From Bettongia penicillata ogilbyi (Eukaryota; Chordata; Mammalia; Diprotodontia; Potoroidae), in assembly GCA_023548195.1 (NCBI GenBank), contig JAJHZJ010000252.1, positions 317,501 through 381,500 on the forward strand: a DNA stretch of 64,000 bases. Reading direction: 5' to 3'. Below the pieces are notes generated by a model. That model was not told the origin of the DNA, ran no database searches, and saw nothing but the letters and a program-made list of their open reading frames with translations. Positions 23,548 through 34,365 of this stretch are shown piece after piece. The stretch's first letter is position 1. Every line of letters starts with the position of its first letter. A program made the position numbers and the translations under genes.

Positions 23548-23638
<91 letters not shown>
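23527..23638. repeat. (GACA)n/(GATA)n microsatellite at the HAL1 tail
   Basis: GACA units pass into about 15 GATA units immediately before the right TSD copy, where an A-tail would normally sit. Confidence 0.95.
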
Positions 23639-23639
<1 letters not shown>

Positions 23640-23640
23640 A

Positions 23641-23658
23641 AAGAAAATAACAGCTTTA
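23641..23658. repeat. target-site duplication, right copy
   Basis: Exact copy of 20860-20877. After it the older L1 ORF1 resumes. Confidence 0.95.
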
Positions 23659-25474
23659 AAATTAGACTAATCCAAATGGCAAAAAGGTCCAAAAAGCCAA
23701 TGAGGAGAAGAATGCCTTAAAAAGCAAAATGGGCCAAATGTAAAAAGAGGTCCAAAAGTTCCCTGAAGAATATGATTCCTTAAAAATTAGAATAGAGCAA
23801 ATGGAAGCTAAAGAATTTGTGAAAAGTCAAGAAATTATAAAACAAAACCAAAAGAATGAAAAATAGAACATAGTTTAAAGTATCTCATTGGAAAAACCAA
23901 TGACCTGGAAAATGGATCCAAGAGGGATAATTTTAAAAATATTGCACTACATGAAATCCATGATTAAAAAAAGAGCCTAGGCATCATCTTCCAAGAAATT
24001 ATCAAGGAAAACTGCCCTGATATTCTAGAACCAGAGGGTAAAATAGAAATGGAAAGAATCCACTGATCACCTCCTGAAAGAAATCCCAAAAGGAAAACTC
24101 CTAGGAATATTGCAGCCAAATTCCAGAGTTTCCAGGTCAAGGAAAAAATATTATAAGCAGCCAGAAAGAACCAATTCAAATTGTAAAATTATTAGTCTAC
24201 ATAAAAGTCATGAATTTTTAAAAGGGCCTTGACATCATATGTCAAAAAATTGTAAAGGAAAGCTGTCCAATGCCTTAGAACCACCAACCATCACCTGAAA
24301 TAAATCCCAAATTGAAATCTCCCAGGAATATTGTAGTCAAATTCCAGAATTCCTAGGTCAAGGAGAAAATATTATGAACATATGGAAATTATTAAAATGC
24401 CATGGAGCTATAGTCAGGAGTACACAGGTTTCAACAACTGCCACTAGGAAGCAGTGGAGGGCTTAGAATGTGCTATTCTAGAAAGCAAAGGAACTAGGAT
24501 TACAATCAAGAAAAAATCCCCAGAAAAACTGGATATAATCCAATTTTGGGATGAGGAGAAAAATAGGCATTTGATGAAATAGAGGATGTTCAAGAATTCT
24601 TGATAAGAAGACCAAAATTGAATAGAAAACTTGATATTCAAACCAAGATTCAAGAGAAACATTACAAGTCAAACAGGAGTGATAAATCATAAGGAACTTG
24701 ACAAGGTTAAACTGTTTACACTCCTATATGGGAAGATGATAAGAATTTTATCATCATTAGGGCAGTTAGGAGTCTACTTAAACAGAGGGCATGGGTTTAA
24801 AATCAGTATGTTGGAATGATCTCAAAAGAAGAATGAGAGGGTGAGAAAGAAAGATGCATGTGATTAATGGGAAGGCAGCGGAATAATGGAAACTACCTCA
24901 CAGAAAAGAGAGACACAAAGATGAGTTTATGCAATCTAGGGAAAAACTTGACTGTCACTTTTATCTCAACTGGATAGAGAGAGAGAGCGAAATTGGTAAT
25001 GAAATTCATCTGACCCAACAGGGAGTGGAAAGGACTAAGAGAAAGGAAAGAGGGGAACAGAGGGAGGGTAGATCTGAGGAGGCAGTAGTCAAAAGAAAAC
25101 AGACTTTTGAGGAGTGGATAGAGTAATAAAGAGAAGGATAAATAGAAAATAACAAGATGGAGGAAAATACACAGTCATCATAACTGTGAATGTGAATGGG
25201 ATGAATTCACCCACAAAATGGAAGTTGAAAGCAGAATGGATTGAATCCAACAATATGTTGTTCACAAGAGATACACTTGAAATAGAAGGATATACACAGA
25301 GTTAAAAATAAAGAGGTAGTAGAGAATCTATTATACTTTAGCTGAAGTTTTAAAAAAAGACAAGGGTAGCAATCATGATCTCAGACAAAGCAAAACAAAA
25401 ATAGACCCAATTAAAAGAGATAATCAGGGAGATGTAACACAAGCAAAGGGGCTAAAAAAAGAATAAATTTACTT

Positions 25475-26880
25475 GGCTTGTACAATTACAGTTGTCAAAC
25501 ACTAAATTTTCATACTTCCTGTTCAGCTCAGGTTAGTAGAGTTGAGCACTAAGGCCTCTCCTTTTTTTCTCCATAGGTGCAGTGCTCATATAGTAGCGTG
25601 TGGCCAGCACAAAATTAGAATCTGCTAGGTCTGCAAAGGTGGGAATTTACCTCACTGGGTGCTTTTTATAGGATCATTGGGATGCTAGTGGTCAAGAGAC
25701 CAGTACAGAACCTTCTGCTGTGCATGAAACAAATAATCTTTTATACTCAAGCTGCCTTTGTGACAGGGACTACTGTCCATCAGAATTCCCTAATTCCCAT
25801 TTAACTTGTAATCCTATATACTCAACATTCTATAGATTTCTCATTACAACTTCTATTTTCTTCCCAAATCTTATTCCCTGTTTTGTAATTTGTGCAGACT
25901 GGTCTACAGTCAATCACATCACAAGTCTGTCACTCAGTCTCCAAAAAACTCAGGTGACAGCTAATGAAGTCCCTTACTGTTATTATGGTTTCTGGAGACT
26001 AGATTAGTATTATGACCCCTCTTCTTTCTCTCCAGGATCAGCTCCCTTTACCATTGCACTGGCTCACAGATTCTCCAGTTGCTACTGCCTATCTATTGTC
26101 ATTTTTCAGCATGGTTCTAAAACTCCCTGCTCAGCTCAGGAACAATTTATTCTTGTTTAGTTCTGCAACTTCTTCCTGTCTACTGATGCAGACTCATAGT
26201 CCTCTTCCCTGCAAAAAGCACAAAGGCTTGTCCATATTGGCTCTTCTTCCCAGGAACTCATCCTCACAGTTTTTAAGACATCTTAAAGTTCATATGTCCT
26301 CTTATAAGGAACATGTGGTTAAGATTGAGGGATATTATCATCCATTTTCAAGCTGAGAATTATGCCAGAGGGTAAAAGCAGATGCTCTCCATTTGAGTCA
26401 TAGGATGGTTCTTTTGAAGAAGAAGCAGTGACCTTGGTTAATTTTCTATAAAAGTAGGTAGCCCTGTTTAGTTTGACTATTTTCTCAAAAAGAATATAAT
26501 CCCTTTTTAGTCTGCACTGTTGAATTTCTTATAAACAGGTTCAACTAAATACATGGTGTATTTTTAAAAATCTAAGCCACATCCCATGTATTTCAAATGG
26601 TGCTCAATATAAATTTCTGTACATTCAAAGAATTTAGAAAGTCTCCAAAATTTTATTGGAACAAGATTTTACCAATAGTAACATTTTGCATAGCTAAAAA
26701 GTGTCTCTGAGTCAAGGATCCCTAAGAGCTTTATAGATCATAAATAAAGTCTCATAATAAGTCATCATAATATCAAAGTAAGATGTGTCAAGTATAATAT
26801 AGAAATATAGAAAAGGGAAGTAAATGATTTGTTCAATTGGACATTTTAAGCTGGATGTTCTATACATATCCTGTATTCAT
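25475..26880. other. unique sequence, no gene seen
   Basis: Frames of 95 codons (25720-26007) and 114 codons (26012-26356) lie next to each other but in different frames and carry no recognised domain. They are not called as genes. Confidence 0.45.
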
Positions 26881-27583
26881 GTCCAAACCCAAGTTCATTA
26901 TTTTTCTCCAAAAAAAATCCCTCCCCTATTTTTAACTTTCCTATTACTGTAGAGGGTCTCACCATCCACCCAGTGACTGAGGTTTACAACTTACTTATCA
27001 TCCTCAATTATTCACTCTGTAATACAACCCACCCAAATCCAAACAGTTGACAAATCCTCTCAATTCTATCTGCATGACATTTCTTTTATTCTCTTCAGGC
27101 ACTGCCTCCACCCTGGTACAGTCCTCCATCACCTCATACTTGGACTATTGCAATAGACTTCTGATTGGTCTCGCTGCCTCAAGTCTCTCCCCATCAAGCC
27201 TATCCACCATTCACCTGTTAAATTGATCTGACCATGTCACCCTCCTGTTCAATAAATTCCAGTGACTCCATGTCACCAGGGTCAAATATAAATTCTGTTT
27301 GGCATTTTAATTTTTTTATAACCAGGGCCTTTCCTACCTTTACAGCCTTCTTATACTTTATTCCCCTCCTTATACTTTGCTATCCAATGACGCTGACCTC
27401 CTTGCTGTTCCTCAAATAAGACAAACTATCTCCCTATGTCCTGCATTTTCATTAGATGTCCCTACTGACTGAAATGCTTTCCATCCTGATCTCCATATCC
27501 TGAATTTCCTGGCTTTCTTCAGGTTCCACTCTCTACAAGAAATCTTTCACAACCCATCTCACCTTCTACAAGAAATTTTTCAC

Positions 27584-27727
27584 AAAATGTGGTTAATAAG
27601 AATGTATTATAGAACCCATATAAGATTGCATAACGTCTCAGGAAGGGCGGGGGAGTAAGGAGACAGAGAAAAACCTAAGATTTATGGAAGTGATTGTAGA
27701 AAACTGAAAACAAGTTTTTTTAAAAAA
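27584..27727 (+). mobile_element. L1 3' tail, heavily 5'-truncated
   Basis: Matches the 3' end of the L1 at 29768-30378: 'aagaatgtattatagaaccc', 'aagattgcataacgtctcag' and 'tatggaagtgattgtagaaa', then an A-rich end. Flanked by 13-bp near-repeats 'agaaatttttcac' (27571-27583) and 'agaaaattttcac' (27728-27740), a TSD with one mismatch. Confidence 0.82.
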
Positions 27728-27740
27728 AGAAAATTTTCAC

Positions 27741-27985
27741 AGTGCATTCTTGGACCTAAAGTTAGGAAGATTTGAGTTAAAATCCAGTTTCAGATGTTAG
27801 AAGGTCTATGACTTTGGGAAAGTCTCTTAACTTCCGTCTGCCTCAGTTCTCCTATATATAAAATGGAGATAATGATAGCATCTACCTCTAGGGTTGTTTT
27901 GAGGATAAAATGTGAAATGTATAAAGTTTTGAAAGTTTTTAAGTGCTATATAAGAGCTTACTAACTATTTTTAGTGCTTCCTTTC
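27741..27985 (+). mobile_element. MIR/MON1-like SINE
   Basis: 'cttggacctaaagttaggaa', 'gatttgagttaaaatccagt', 'atgactttgggaaagtctct', 'ctatatataaaatggagata', 'gggttgttttgaggataaaa' and 'tttttaagtgctatataag' follow the MIR order from head to 3' end. Confidence 0.8.
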
Positions 27986-28172
27986 TAAGAATAATTCCAA
28001 TTTATCCTGTGTATATCTCATTTGTACCTAGTCATTTGCATGTTGTCCTTCCCCCATTAGACTGTAAAAATCCTTGAGAAAGAGACTGTTTTGGACACTT
28101 GTTTTTTGTATCTCCAGTGCTTAACAGTGTCTAGTGCAAAGTAAGTATTTAATAAATAATTATTGACTTGAT

Positions 28173-28519
28173 TTAAAGGTCTCAATAACAGGTCATAACT
28201 CAAGAAAAGTATCATAGATTGTTGAAGACTGTTAGACTTGGCATATTGTCTATTCAAGTCTCTTGTTTCATTCATGAGATCCAGAGGGTTAAGATGATTG
28301 CCCAAGGGCACACGAGGTCACGCAGATTTTTAAAGCTATCCAGAGAAACATGGCTCTCGTGGCTATGAGGTAACTGAGCTAGCTTCTAGACACACTAGAC
28401 TATTCTGTCTACCTGAGGGGAGTTGGCAAGGGCAAGGGAAAAAGCATATGCTTTCAGATTCCATTCTCTATCACTTACATATCAACAATTCAGTTAATGT
28501 CAATAGTTTTAAAACTATA
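28173..28519. other. mostly unique; weak antisense SINE trace
   Basis: 28240-28330 ('atgattgcccaagggcacac') may be a degraded antisense SINE. Nothing else seen. Confidence 0.35.
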
Positions 28520-29122
28520 ATTCCTTAGCAATTCTGCATCACCAACATCTTGAACTGTATGTCTCCCAGACAATTTAAGCTTAATATGTCCAAAACTTGA
28601 CTCCTGATCTTTCCTCCAAAACACTCCCCTGTCAAGAGTATCACTGTCTTCCCAGTCATTGAGTCCTGAAACTGAGATAGCATCTTCACTTCCTCAATCT
28701 TACCTTCCCTTTCCAATCAGTTGACAAGTCCTGTCATTTCTACCTTTGCAACATCTCTCATATGTGATTCCTTTTTCTCCCTTGACATTGCTACCACCCT
28801 GCTGTAGTCCTTCATCGTGTTAGGCTTGGACTATTTCAATGCTTGCTGGCTGTTGTCCCTGCCTCAACTGTCTCCCCACTCTAGTTCATTCTCTACTGAA
28901 CTATCAAATTGATCTTCTTAAAGTATAAATCTGATCTTGTCACCATGCCCCCTCCTATTCAGTTAACTCTAATGGCCCCCTATCACTCCAGGATCAAATA
29001 TAGAATCCTTTGTTTATCTTTTAAAGCCCTCTATAATCTGGACCCTCCTACCTTTCTAGTCAGTCTTCTTACAACTTAATCTCCCCACCCCCCACAAGTA
29101 TTCGGCAATACAGTGACACTGG

Positions 29123-29127
29123 CCTCC
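29123..29127. repeat. 5-bp target-site duplication, left (CCTCC)
   Basis: CCTCC precedes the LTR and is repeated at 29604-29608. Removing the LTR and one copy restores an uninterrupted L2 order. Confidence 0.85.
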
Positions 29128-29603
29128 TGTAGTGCCAATGCAATATTCATAGAGCTTATGGCAGCCATGAATATCCCAGCACAATTTTGAATCGCAAAAA
29201 TATAACAGACTCTCCACATGGAAGACAGAACCAAAACATTCATTCAGACACCAGACAGTCAAATCAATCATAGGAACAAATATTTATATACATTAACAAT
29301 GCAGAAAACAACACCAGCCCCAAGCCTTCCCCCTGCTAGGTTTCACACAAACCAGTTCCATTAAACAAATCACAAGCAGGCTTCCTTAAAGAAAATCACA
29401 AATAAGCTTTCACTCACATTAGCCAGCTGCCTGCTTGCCTCATCCTTCCTCTGAGAGGAAGAGCTCATTTCCTCTCAGCTCTGCTGTAGCTCTGCCTCTT
29501 CCTGGTCCACACCTTCAACAGGTTCCTCCCACCACAGGCTCTGTGTGACTCAGGCAGGTCACATGGGCCCATTAATGAATTACCCATTTAAATTACCATT
29601 ACA
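29128..29603 (-). mobile_element. solo LTR of an endogenous retrovirus-like element
   Basis: 476 bp bounded by TGTAGTG...CATTACA, giving the TG..CA termini and a short inverted repeat expected of an LTR. It is flanked by a 5-bp direct duplication inside L2 sequence. No internal retroviral sequence is present, so this is a solo LTR left by recombination. The minus strand holds a TATA-like 'TATATAAATA' near 29281-29290, which favours minus-strand orientation. A 5-bp duplication occurs in several ERV groups. I cannot assign the family. Confidence 0.83.
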
Positions 29604-29767
29604 CCTCCTTGCTATTCCTCACACTATATCTCCCAGTTCCTTGAATTTTCAGGCTCTCTCCTATGCCTGAAATTCTCTCCCTCTCATTTCTATCTCCTAA
29701 CTTTCCTGACTTCCTTCAAATCTCATTGGAAGTCTCAGCTTTCACCAAAAAAAAGTCTTTTCTGGGT

Positions 29768-30378
29768 CCCACATGTACAAAAATATTTATAGCAGCTCTC
29801 TTTGTGGTGGCCAAAAACTGGAAATCAAGGGGATGCCCATCAATTGGGGAAATGGCTGAATAAATTGTGGTATGTGATTGTAATGGAATACTATTGTGCT
29901 ATAAGAAATGATGAACAGGTGAACTTCAGAGAGGCCCGGAAAGACTTCTATGAACTAATGCTGAGTGAAGGGAGCAGAACCAGGAGAACTTTGTGCATAG
30001 TAACAACCACAGTGTGCAAAGAATTTTTCTGGTAGACTTAATATTTAAAAAATTCCCAATGGATTCTTGAGGCAAAATGCCTTCTATATCCAGGGAAAGA
30101 ACTATGGAACTCGATCGCAGAATGAAGCAGATCATTTTCTTTTGTATTATGTTTTGTTTTGGTTTTGTTTATGACTTCTCCCATTCATTTTAATTCTTCT
30201 GTGCAACATGACTATAGTGAAAATGCATTTAATAAGAATGTATGTGTAGAACCTACATAAAATTGTATGCCGTCTCAGGGAGGGAGGGGGGAAGGAGGAG
30301 GAGGGAAGTAAAAAAAAATCTAAGATATATGGAAGTGATTGTAGAACACTGAAAACAAATAATATAATTTAATTTTAA
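29768..30378 (+). mobile_element. L1 3' end, 5'-truncated
   Basis: Begins in the ORF2 C-terminus: 'PTCTKIFIAALFVVAKNWK' is readable near 29768-29825, then 'aatggaatactattgtgcta' and 'gggagcagaaccaggagaac'. It runs through the 3'UTR ('atttaataagaatgtatgtg', a G-rich run at 30278-30305) to an A-tail at about 30378-30388. The flanks show only a degraded A-rich TSD ('aaaaaaagtcttttc' versus 'aaaaaaaacctttcc'). Confidence 0.87.
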
Positions 30379-30456
30379 AAAAAAAAAACCTTTCCAAATC
30401 TCCCTTTTTTTTAGTGTTTTCATTCTGAGATTACCTCAAATTTACCCTGTTTTCAA

Positions 30457-30693
30457 CAGTGTGCTGAGGTCAGCTCAGACTTGCTTACTGGAGTCAATTG
30501 TTGGTTTTTCAGTGTGAATATTGACATAATGTGCAAATCAAGGCTTGGTTTATTGTTTTGTTGCTTGTCTAAACTTTAAGAAAGTAATGGAGAAAAATGT
30601 TAATAATGAAGATTAAGCTTAGAAGTGTATTCTTCATGAGCGAATTATTTTTTCCAGAAAGTTGGTTACTAAACATCTACCAGCACACTCCTG
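30457..30693 (+). repeat. unassigned repeat family X, copy B (best preserved)
   Basis: 237 bp inserted in L2. It begins CAGTGTGCTGAGG and ends with 'taccagcacactcctg', whose reverse complement starts CAGGAGTGTGCTGG, an imperfect terminal inverted repeat. Internal blocks 'ggcttggtttattgttttgt', 'agaaagtaatggagaaaaat' and 'gttaataatgaagattaagc' are shared with copies A, C and D. Non-coding. Confidence 0.68.
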
Positions 30694-31129
30694 CCTATTC
30701 ATATCCTATCTGTACATATTGTACATAACTATTTGCAGGTTGTCTTCCCCTTTCAACTGTGAGCTCCTTAAGAGTAGGGACTGTCATTTGCTTTTTTGGT
30801 ATCCCTGGTACTTAGCAAAGTGCCTGGCACATAGTAGGTGCTTAATAAATTCTATTTGACTAACTGGCCATCTCTTCCCTTTTCTATCACTCTACTCCCA
30901 TCACTGGTGGAAGCACAAGATTGCCAAATAGCACTGAGAACCTGTTAAAATCATAGAAGTAGAAGACTGGATGGGAAGTCTTTTCAAAAGATTGAGAGTG
31001 GAATGGTGAAATTACTTGAAATTGAAACTGAATAGAACAGGACTCATTACAGACAACAAACAGAAGAGTAGATAGGCTACTGGTTTTCACTGCCAAACAT
31101 TGCTCCCCTTTGACCTTAAGGAATAGAAA

Positions 31130-31285
31130 CATGAATAAGTGAATGAATAATGCATTAACTAAGCACTTATGTATAGAGTGCTAAATTCTGGAAATAAAAA
31201 TACAGAAGCAATACAGTCTCTGCTCTCAAGGAACTAGCTTTCTAATAGGAGAGATAATACATATGGAAAATTTCAGCTGCAAGTT
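31130..31285 (+). repeat. old mammalian interspersed repeat
   Basis: 'aactaagcacttatgtatag', 'agtctctgctctcaaggaac' and 'ctaataggagagataatac' match the recurrent block seen near 46990-47160 and 54320-54480. Confidence 0.55.
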
Positions 31286-32965
31286 GTATGGAAAGATCCC
31301 ACCCCTTCTAAAGTGAAACAGCAGAGCAGATGATAGTGACTCTTCTTTAATGTCATTTACTTGGATAAAATAACATCTATTTCTGATGTTGGACCAAGGA
31401 CTTCAATGACAACCATCATTCCAAATGGGATCTGCTACTCTCCTCCTGAATGAGAGGTGCTGTGTTCATTGAGACATTTTGGGCGGACATGGACAATTTG
31501 AGAACGTATTTCTAAGAAAGGTTTTGTTTTTCTTTCTCCCTAACGTTGGGAAGATAGCAGGAGGAAGGAATTGGAGGGAGAAAAGGTAGATTGCTGTTGA
31601 CTGAAAAATTAAATTTATTAATTTAAGTTTTTTTCCTTAAAAGATGAATTGAATGAAATTTAAATACTTCTGAATGGGAACATTAGTGAATATACATATT
31701 TCTCAGCACCAAATCATACTGTTTCAAAAATAACTAGTCTAGGACACAATTATAGGTAAATGTAAACAAGCAAAAATATTAAATATTATTCATAGAACAT
31801 AAGACAATAAAAATAGTGAACACAAGCAAAAGATTCTGGCATAAAAGGAGATAATAATGTCATTCTGAATAATGGGCAGATTGAAGAATGAGTCATAGAA
31901 ATAATAACTATATAAAAGAGAACGATAATAATGAGACAACATATCAAACTTCCAGGATCAAAGAAAAAAATCTCTGAAAGAATACATTAGCAAAATCGAA
32001 AATGAGAAGAATAATAGATTGTGAAAATTTAGAAATTGGAAAATCAATAAAATATAATGAAGAAAACAAAAACAAGAATGAAAGAGGAAAGCTCAGAAAT
32101 CAGAGGAGTAGTAGATAAAATTGAAAACAAAAGACTATAAACAAAACTGAAAATTAGTAAGCAGACCAGATCTTGGGCATCTATAGTGCCTGATTTTTAC
32201 AGTAATGATATTTGGTTATAATGCAATTACCTTGATTAATTACACTGATCGAAAAAATGTATTTCTAAGAACCCCTTCCAACAGACATTCCAATTAATCA
32301 TGTCCAAATAAGTGATACATGCAAATATGTTAGGGGGAGTCAAGGAAAAATTGTAGAATTTTAGTACAGAATAGATATGAGCCTAAAAATTTAAGTCTAG
32401 ATTCTGTTTGAATCAAAGTCAAAATTCTGTTGAGAGACAATTTCTGTTTGAGAAAATTTTGCTTGAGAGGACTTGACATTAGGAGTGTTTCTGGCCCATT
32501 TCCATTAATGACAATCTATGTGGTCTTAGTTAATCTCCCCATGACTCAATTCTTGTCTCTATAAAATAGGAAAAATTTAACTTCTTGCCCTGTTAATTGT
32601 ACCCTGTTCTGTTAACTTCAAGGTTTTAATCTTTCTTGATACTTTTTTAAAAAGTTCGGACCATATTCATCTTCATAAATCATAAAGTGTTAAATTATAA
32701 AAAGCCCCCAAAGACTTCCCTCCCTCCCAATTCAGCTTCCTGCTATGTGTCAAGAGAATAATTAGAGCATTCCAAATGCTGGTTGTCTATTCTTAAAGCT
32801 CTCTCAGGATGAGATAATGTTAGGTGCCTTTTAGTGAGTTATCATCGAAACATTTTTCCTTATGCAAGCCAATTGTTTCTTTTTTTTTACTTATATCCTC
32901 CCTCAAAAATATCCAGATAAGTCCATAGACAACAAATGTCATTCAAACTTCTCTTCTGTAGAAAA
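31286..32965. other. AT-rich sequence, no gene seen
   Basis: No named repeat or gene. The 31700-32250 stretch is A-rich with only short frames. Confidence 0.45.
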
Positions 32966-32969
32966 ACTA

Positions 32970-33150
32970 ATCCTCATTCTGTCCTCAGAGACTTACTTGC
33001 TATGTGACGCCGGGCATATCACTTAACCTCTGTTTATCTTGGTTTCTTCAACTGTTAAATGAGGATAATAAGAGCATATATGTTACATGAACTGTGTGAG
33101 GATCTGAGATAATATTTACCAATGCCTGTCACTGTGGGTGATATAAATAT
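32970..33150 (+). mobile_element. MIR-like CORE-SINE
   Basis: 'tgctatgtgacgccgggcat', 'atcacttaacctctgtttat', 'caactgttaaatgaggataa' and 'tgtgtgaggatctgagataa' give the MIR body. The head is missing. Confidence 0.75.
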
Positions 33151-33255
33151 TATACACATACATACATATATACATACATAACACATATATGTGTTATATA
33201 AAAATAATATATTTCATATACACATATAAATATATACACATACATATAGAAACTT
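33150..33255. repeat. (CATA)n/(TA)n microsatellite
   Basis: Runs of ACATACAT, TATATG and TACACATA directly after the MIR, probably grown from its tail. Confidence 0.85.
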
Positions 33256-33463
33256 ATATAATGGGTGCTATATAAAATTCCTTCATTTCCTTCCCCATTT
33301 CCTTCCCTTTATTCCTTTAAACCTGCTTCATGTTTTCAAGCTATTTAATCAGCCTTGTCACTCTTTTCTGTTGTTTAGAATTGCGTATTTTCTTTTGTGT
33401 TATTAATCACTTAAATGAATACTTTTTTTCCTCCACTTAAGCACCTCATTGTGACTGGATTTT

Positions 33464-33480
33464 AGAAAATTATACCAGTG
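33464..33480. repeat. target-site duplication, left copy
   Basis: 'agaaaattataccagtg' is repeated exactly at 34349-34365. Confidence 0.95.
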
Positions 33481-34348
33481 ACCACATCAGACCTATCAGA
33501 TTGGCTAACATGACAAAACAGGAAAATGATAAATGCTGGAGAAGATGTGGGAAAATTGGAACATTAGTGCATTGTTGGTGGAATTGTGAATTGATACAAC
33601 CATTCTAGAGAGCAATCTGGAACGATAGCCTAAAGGGCTATAAAACTGTACATATCCTTTGACTGAGCAATACCACTTCTAGGTCTATATCCCAAAGAGA
33701 TCATAAAAATGGAAAAGGACCCACATGTACAAAAATATTTATAGCCGCTATATTTGTGGTGACAAAGAATTAGAAATTGGAGGGATGTGCATTAAATGAG
33801 GAATGGATGAACAAGTTGTAGTATATGAAGGTAATGGAATACTATTCTTCCATAAGAAATGATAAGCAAGCAGACCAGAAAAAAACCTGGAAAGACTTAC
33901 ATAAACTGCTACTGAGTAAGTAAGTAGAAGCAGGCAAACATTGTACAGTAACAGCAGCATTGTGAGATGACTTTGCTAGACTTATATCTTCTTAGCAACA
34001 CAAGGATCTAAGACAACTCCAAAAAACTCATGCTGAAAAATGCTCTCCACATCCACAGAAAGAACTCTGGAGTCTGAATGCAGATGGAAGCAGACTATTT
34101 ACTCTCCCTTTTTCGTTTGTTTCTTCTTTTTCATGGTTCCTCCCACTGGTTCTAGTTCTTCTTTACAACATAACTAATATGAAAATATGTTTAATGTGAA
34201 TGTATATGTAGAATCTATATCAGATTGGAGAGGGGGAGGAGAGGAAAGGGGAGAAAATGTAGAACACTAAATCTTAGGGAAGTGAATGTTGAATAGTAAA
34301 AAATCAACGATTTAATTTTTTAAAAAAGGCGTTTTTAAAAATAGAAAA
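33481..34348 (+). mobile_element. L1 3' end, 5'-truncated insertion
   Basis: 868 bp bounded by a perfect 17-bp TSD. It starts inside ORF2 at the 'cctatcagattggctaacat' block. It continues through 'ggtctatatcccaaagagat' and the 'cacatgtacaaaaatattta' C-terminal block, then through the 3'UTR with a G-rich run (34228-34255) to an A-rich tail. ORF2 is interrupted by stops, so the copy is dead. Confidence 0.93.
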
Positions 34349-34365
34349 AGAAAATTATACCAGTG
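34349..34365. repeat. target-site duplication, right copy
   Basis: Exact copy of 33464-33480. Confidence 0.95.

Larger units (their letters stand above)
20878..23640 (+). mobile_element. HAL1 (half-L1) retrotransposon, nested
   Basis: About 2.76 kb, inserted inside ORF1 of the older L1 and bounded by a perfect 18-bp TSD. It starts with 'ggtcaagatggcagagtag', typical of L1/HAL1 5'UTRs. A broken ORF1 (about 21387-22299, plus in-frame remains to 22500) is followed directly by a G/A-rich 3' region and a tail. No ORF2 sequence is present. The internal layout matches 50124-52920 block for block, so the lack of ORF2 is a family trait and not a private deletion. Microsatellites occupy the mid-3' region (22624-22718) and the tail (23527-23638). 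Mobility would require L1 reverse transcriptase in trans. Confidence 0.88.
20062..25470 (+). mobile_element. old L1, 3'-truncated, split by a HAL1 insertion
   Basis: The 5' end begins with the L1 5'UTR motif 'gtgaagccaagatagtggag' near 20070. A decayed ORF1 starts near 20540 and runs to 20877, is interrupted by HAL1 (20878-23640), and resumes at 23659. After ORF1 comes an inter-ORF region (about 24660-25160) and the start of ORF2. The endonuclease-side ORF2 block is seen in 'ACTGTGAATGTGAATGGGAT' (25184-25203) and in 'gtagcaatcatgatctcaga' near 25365. Homology is lost near 25440-25470, so the reverse transcriptase and 3' end are missing. Frames are riddled with stops and shifts. The presence of ORF2 sequence marks this copy as a true L1 and not HAL1. 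Confidence 0.8.
26880..28172 (+). mobile_element. L2/CR1-clade LINE 3' part, interrupted
   Basis: 26900-27583 follows the L2 ORF2 C-terminal order: 'cctattactgtagagggtct', then 'cacctcatacttggactatt' and 'gatctgaccatgtcaccctc'. Next come 'ccagtgactccatgtcacca' and 'ctgactgaaatgctttcca'. The 3' end resumes at 28020-28172 with 'attagactgtaaaaatcctt' and 'aagtaagtatttaataaata'. An L1 tail (27584-27727) and a MIR (27741-27985) lie between. Frames are not open. Confidence 0.8.
28525..30860 (+). mobile_element. second L2/CR1-clade LINE 3' part, heavily interrupted
   Basis: L2 ORF2 C-terminal blocks at 28540-29127 ('aatatgtccaaaacttgact', 'aggcttggactatttcaatg', 'atctgatcttgtcaccatgc') continue at 29609-29765 ('ttgctattcctcacactata', 'ctatgcctgaaattctctcc'). 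They go on at 30385-30456, and the 3' end is at 30700-30860 ('caactgtgagctccttaaga', 'gtgcctggcacatagtaggt', 'gcttaataaattctatttga'). Three later insertions separate the pieces: a solo LTR, an L1 3' end and repeat family X copy B. Confidence 0.82.

Noticed and set aside
23527..23638. Regular short repeats as a possible CRISPR array
   Set aside because: Pure tetranucleotide repeat without spacers, in a vertebrate genome.
25720..26356. Two adjacent plus-strand frames that might be exons, with a pyrimidine tract and AG near 26035
   Set aside because: Different frames, no known domain, and the acceptor-like sequence is weak and common.
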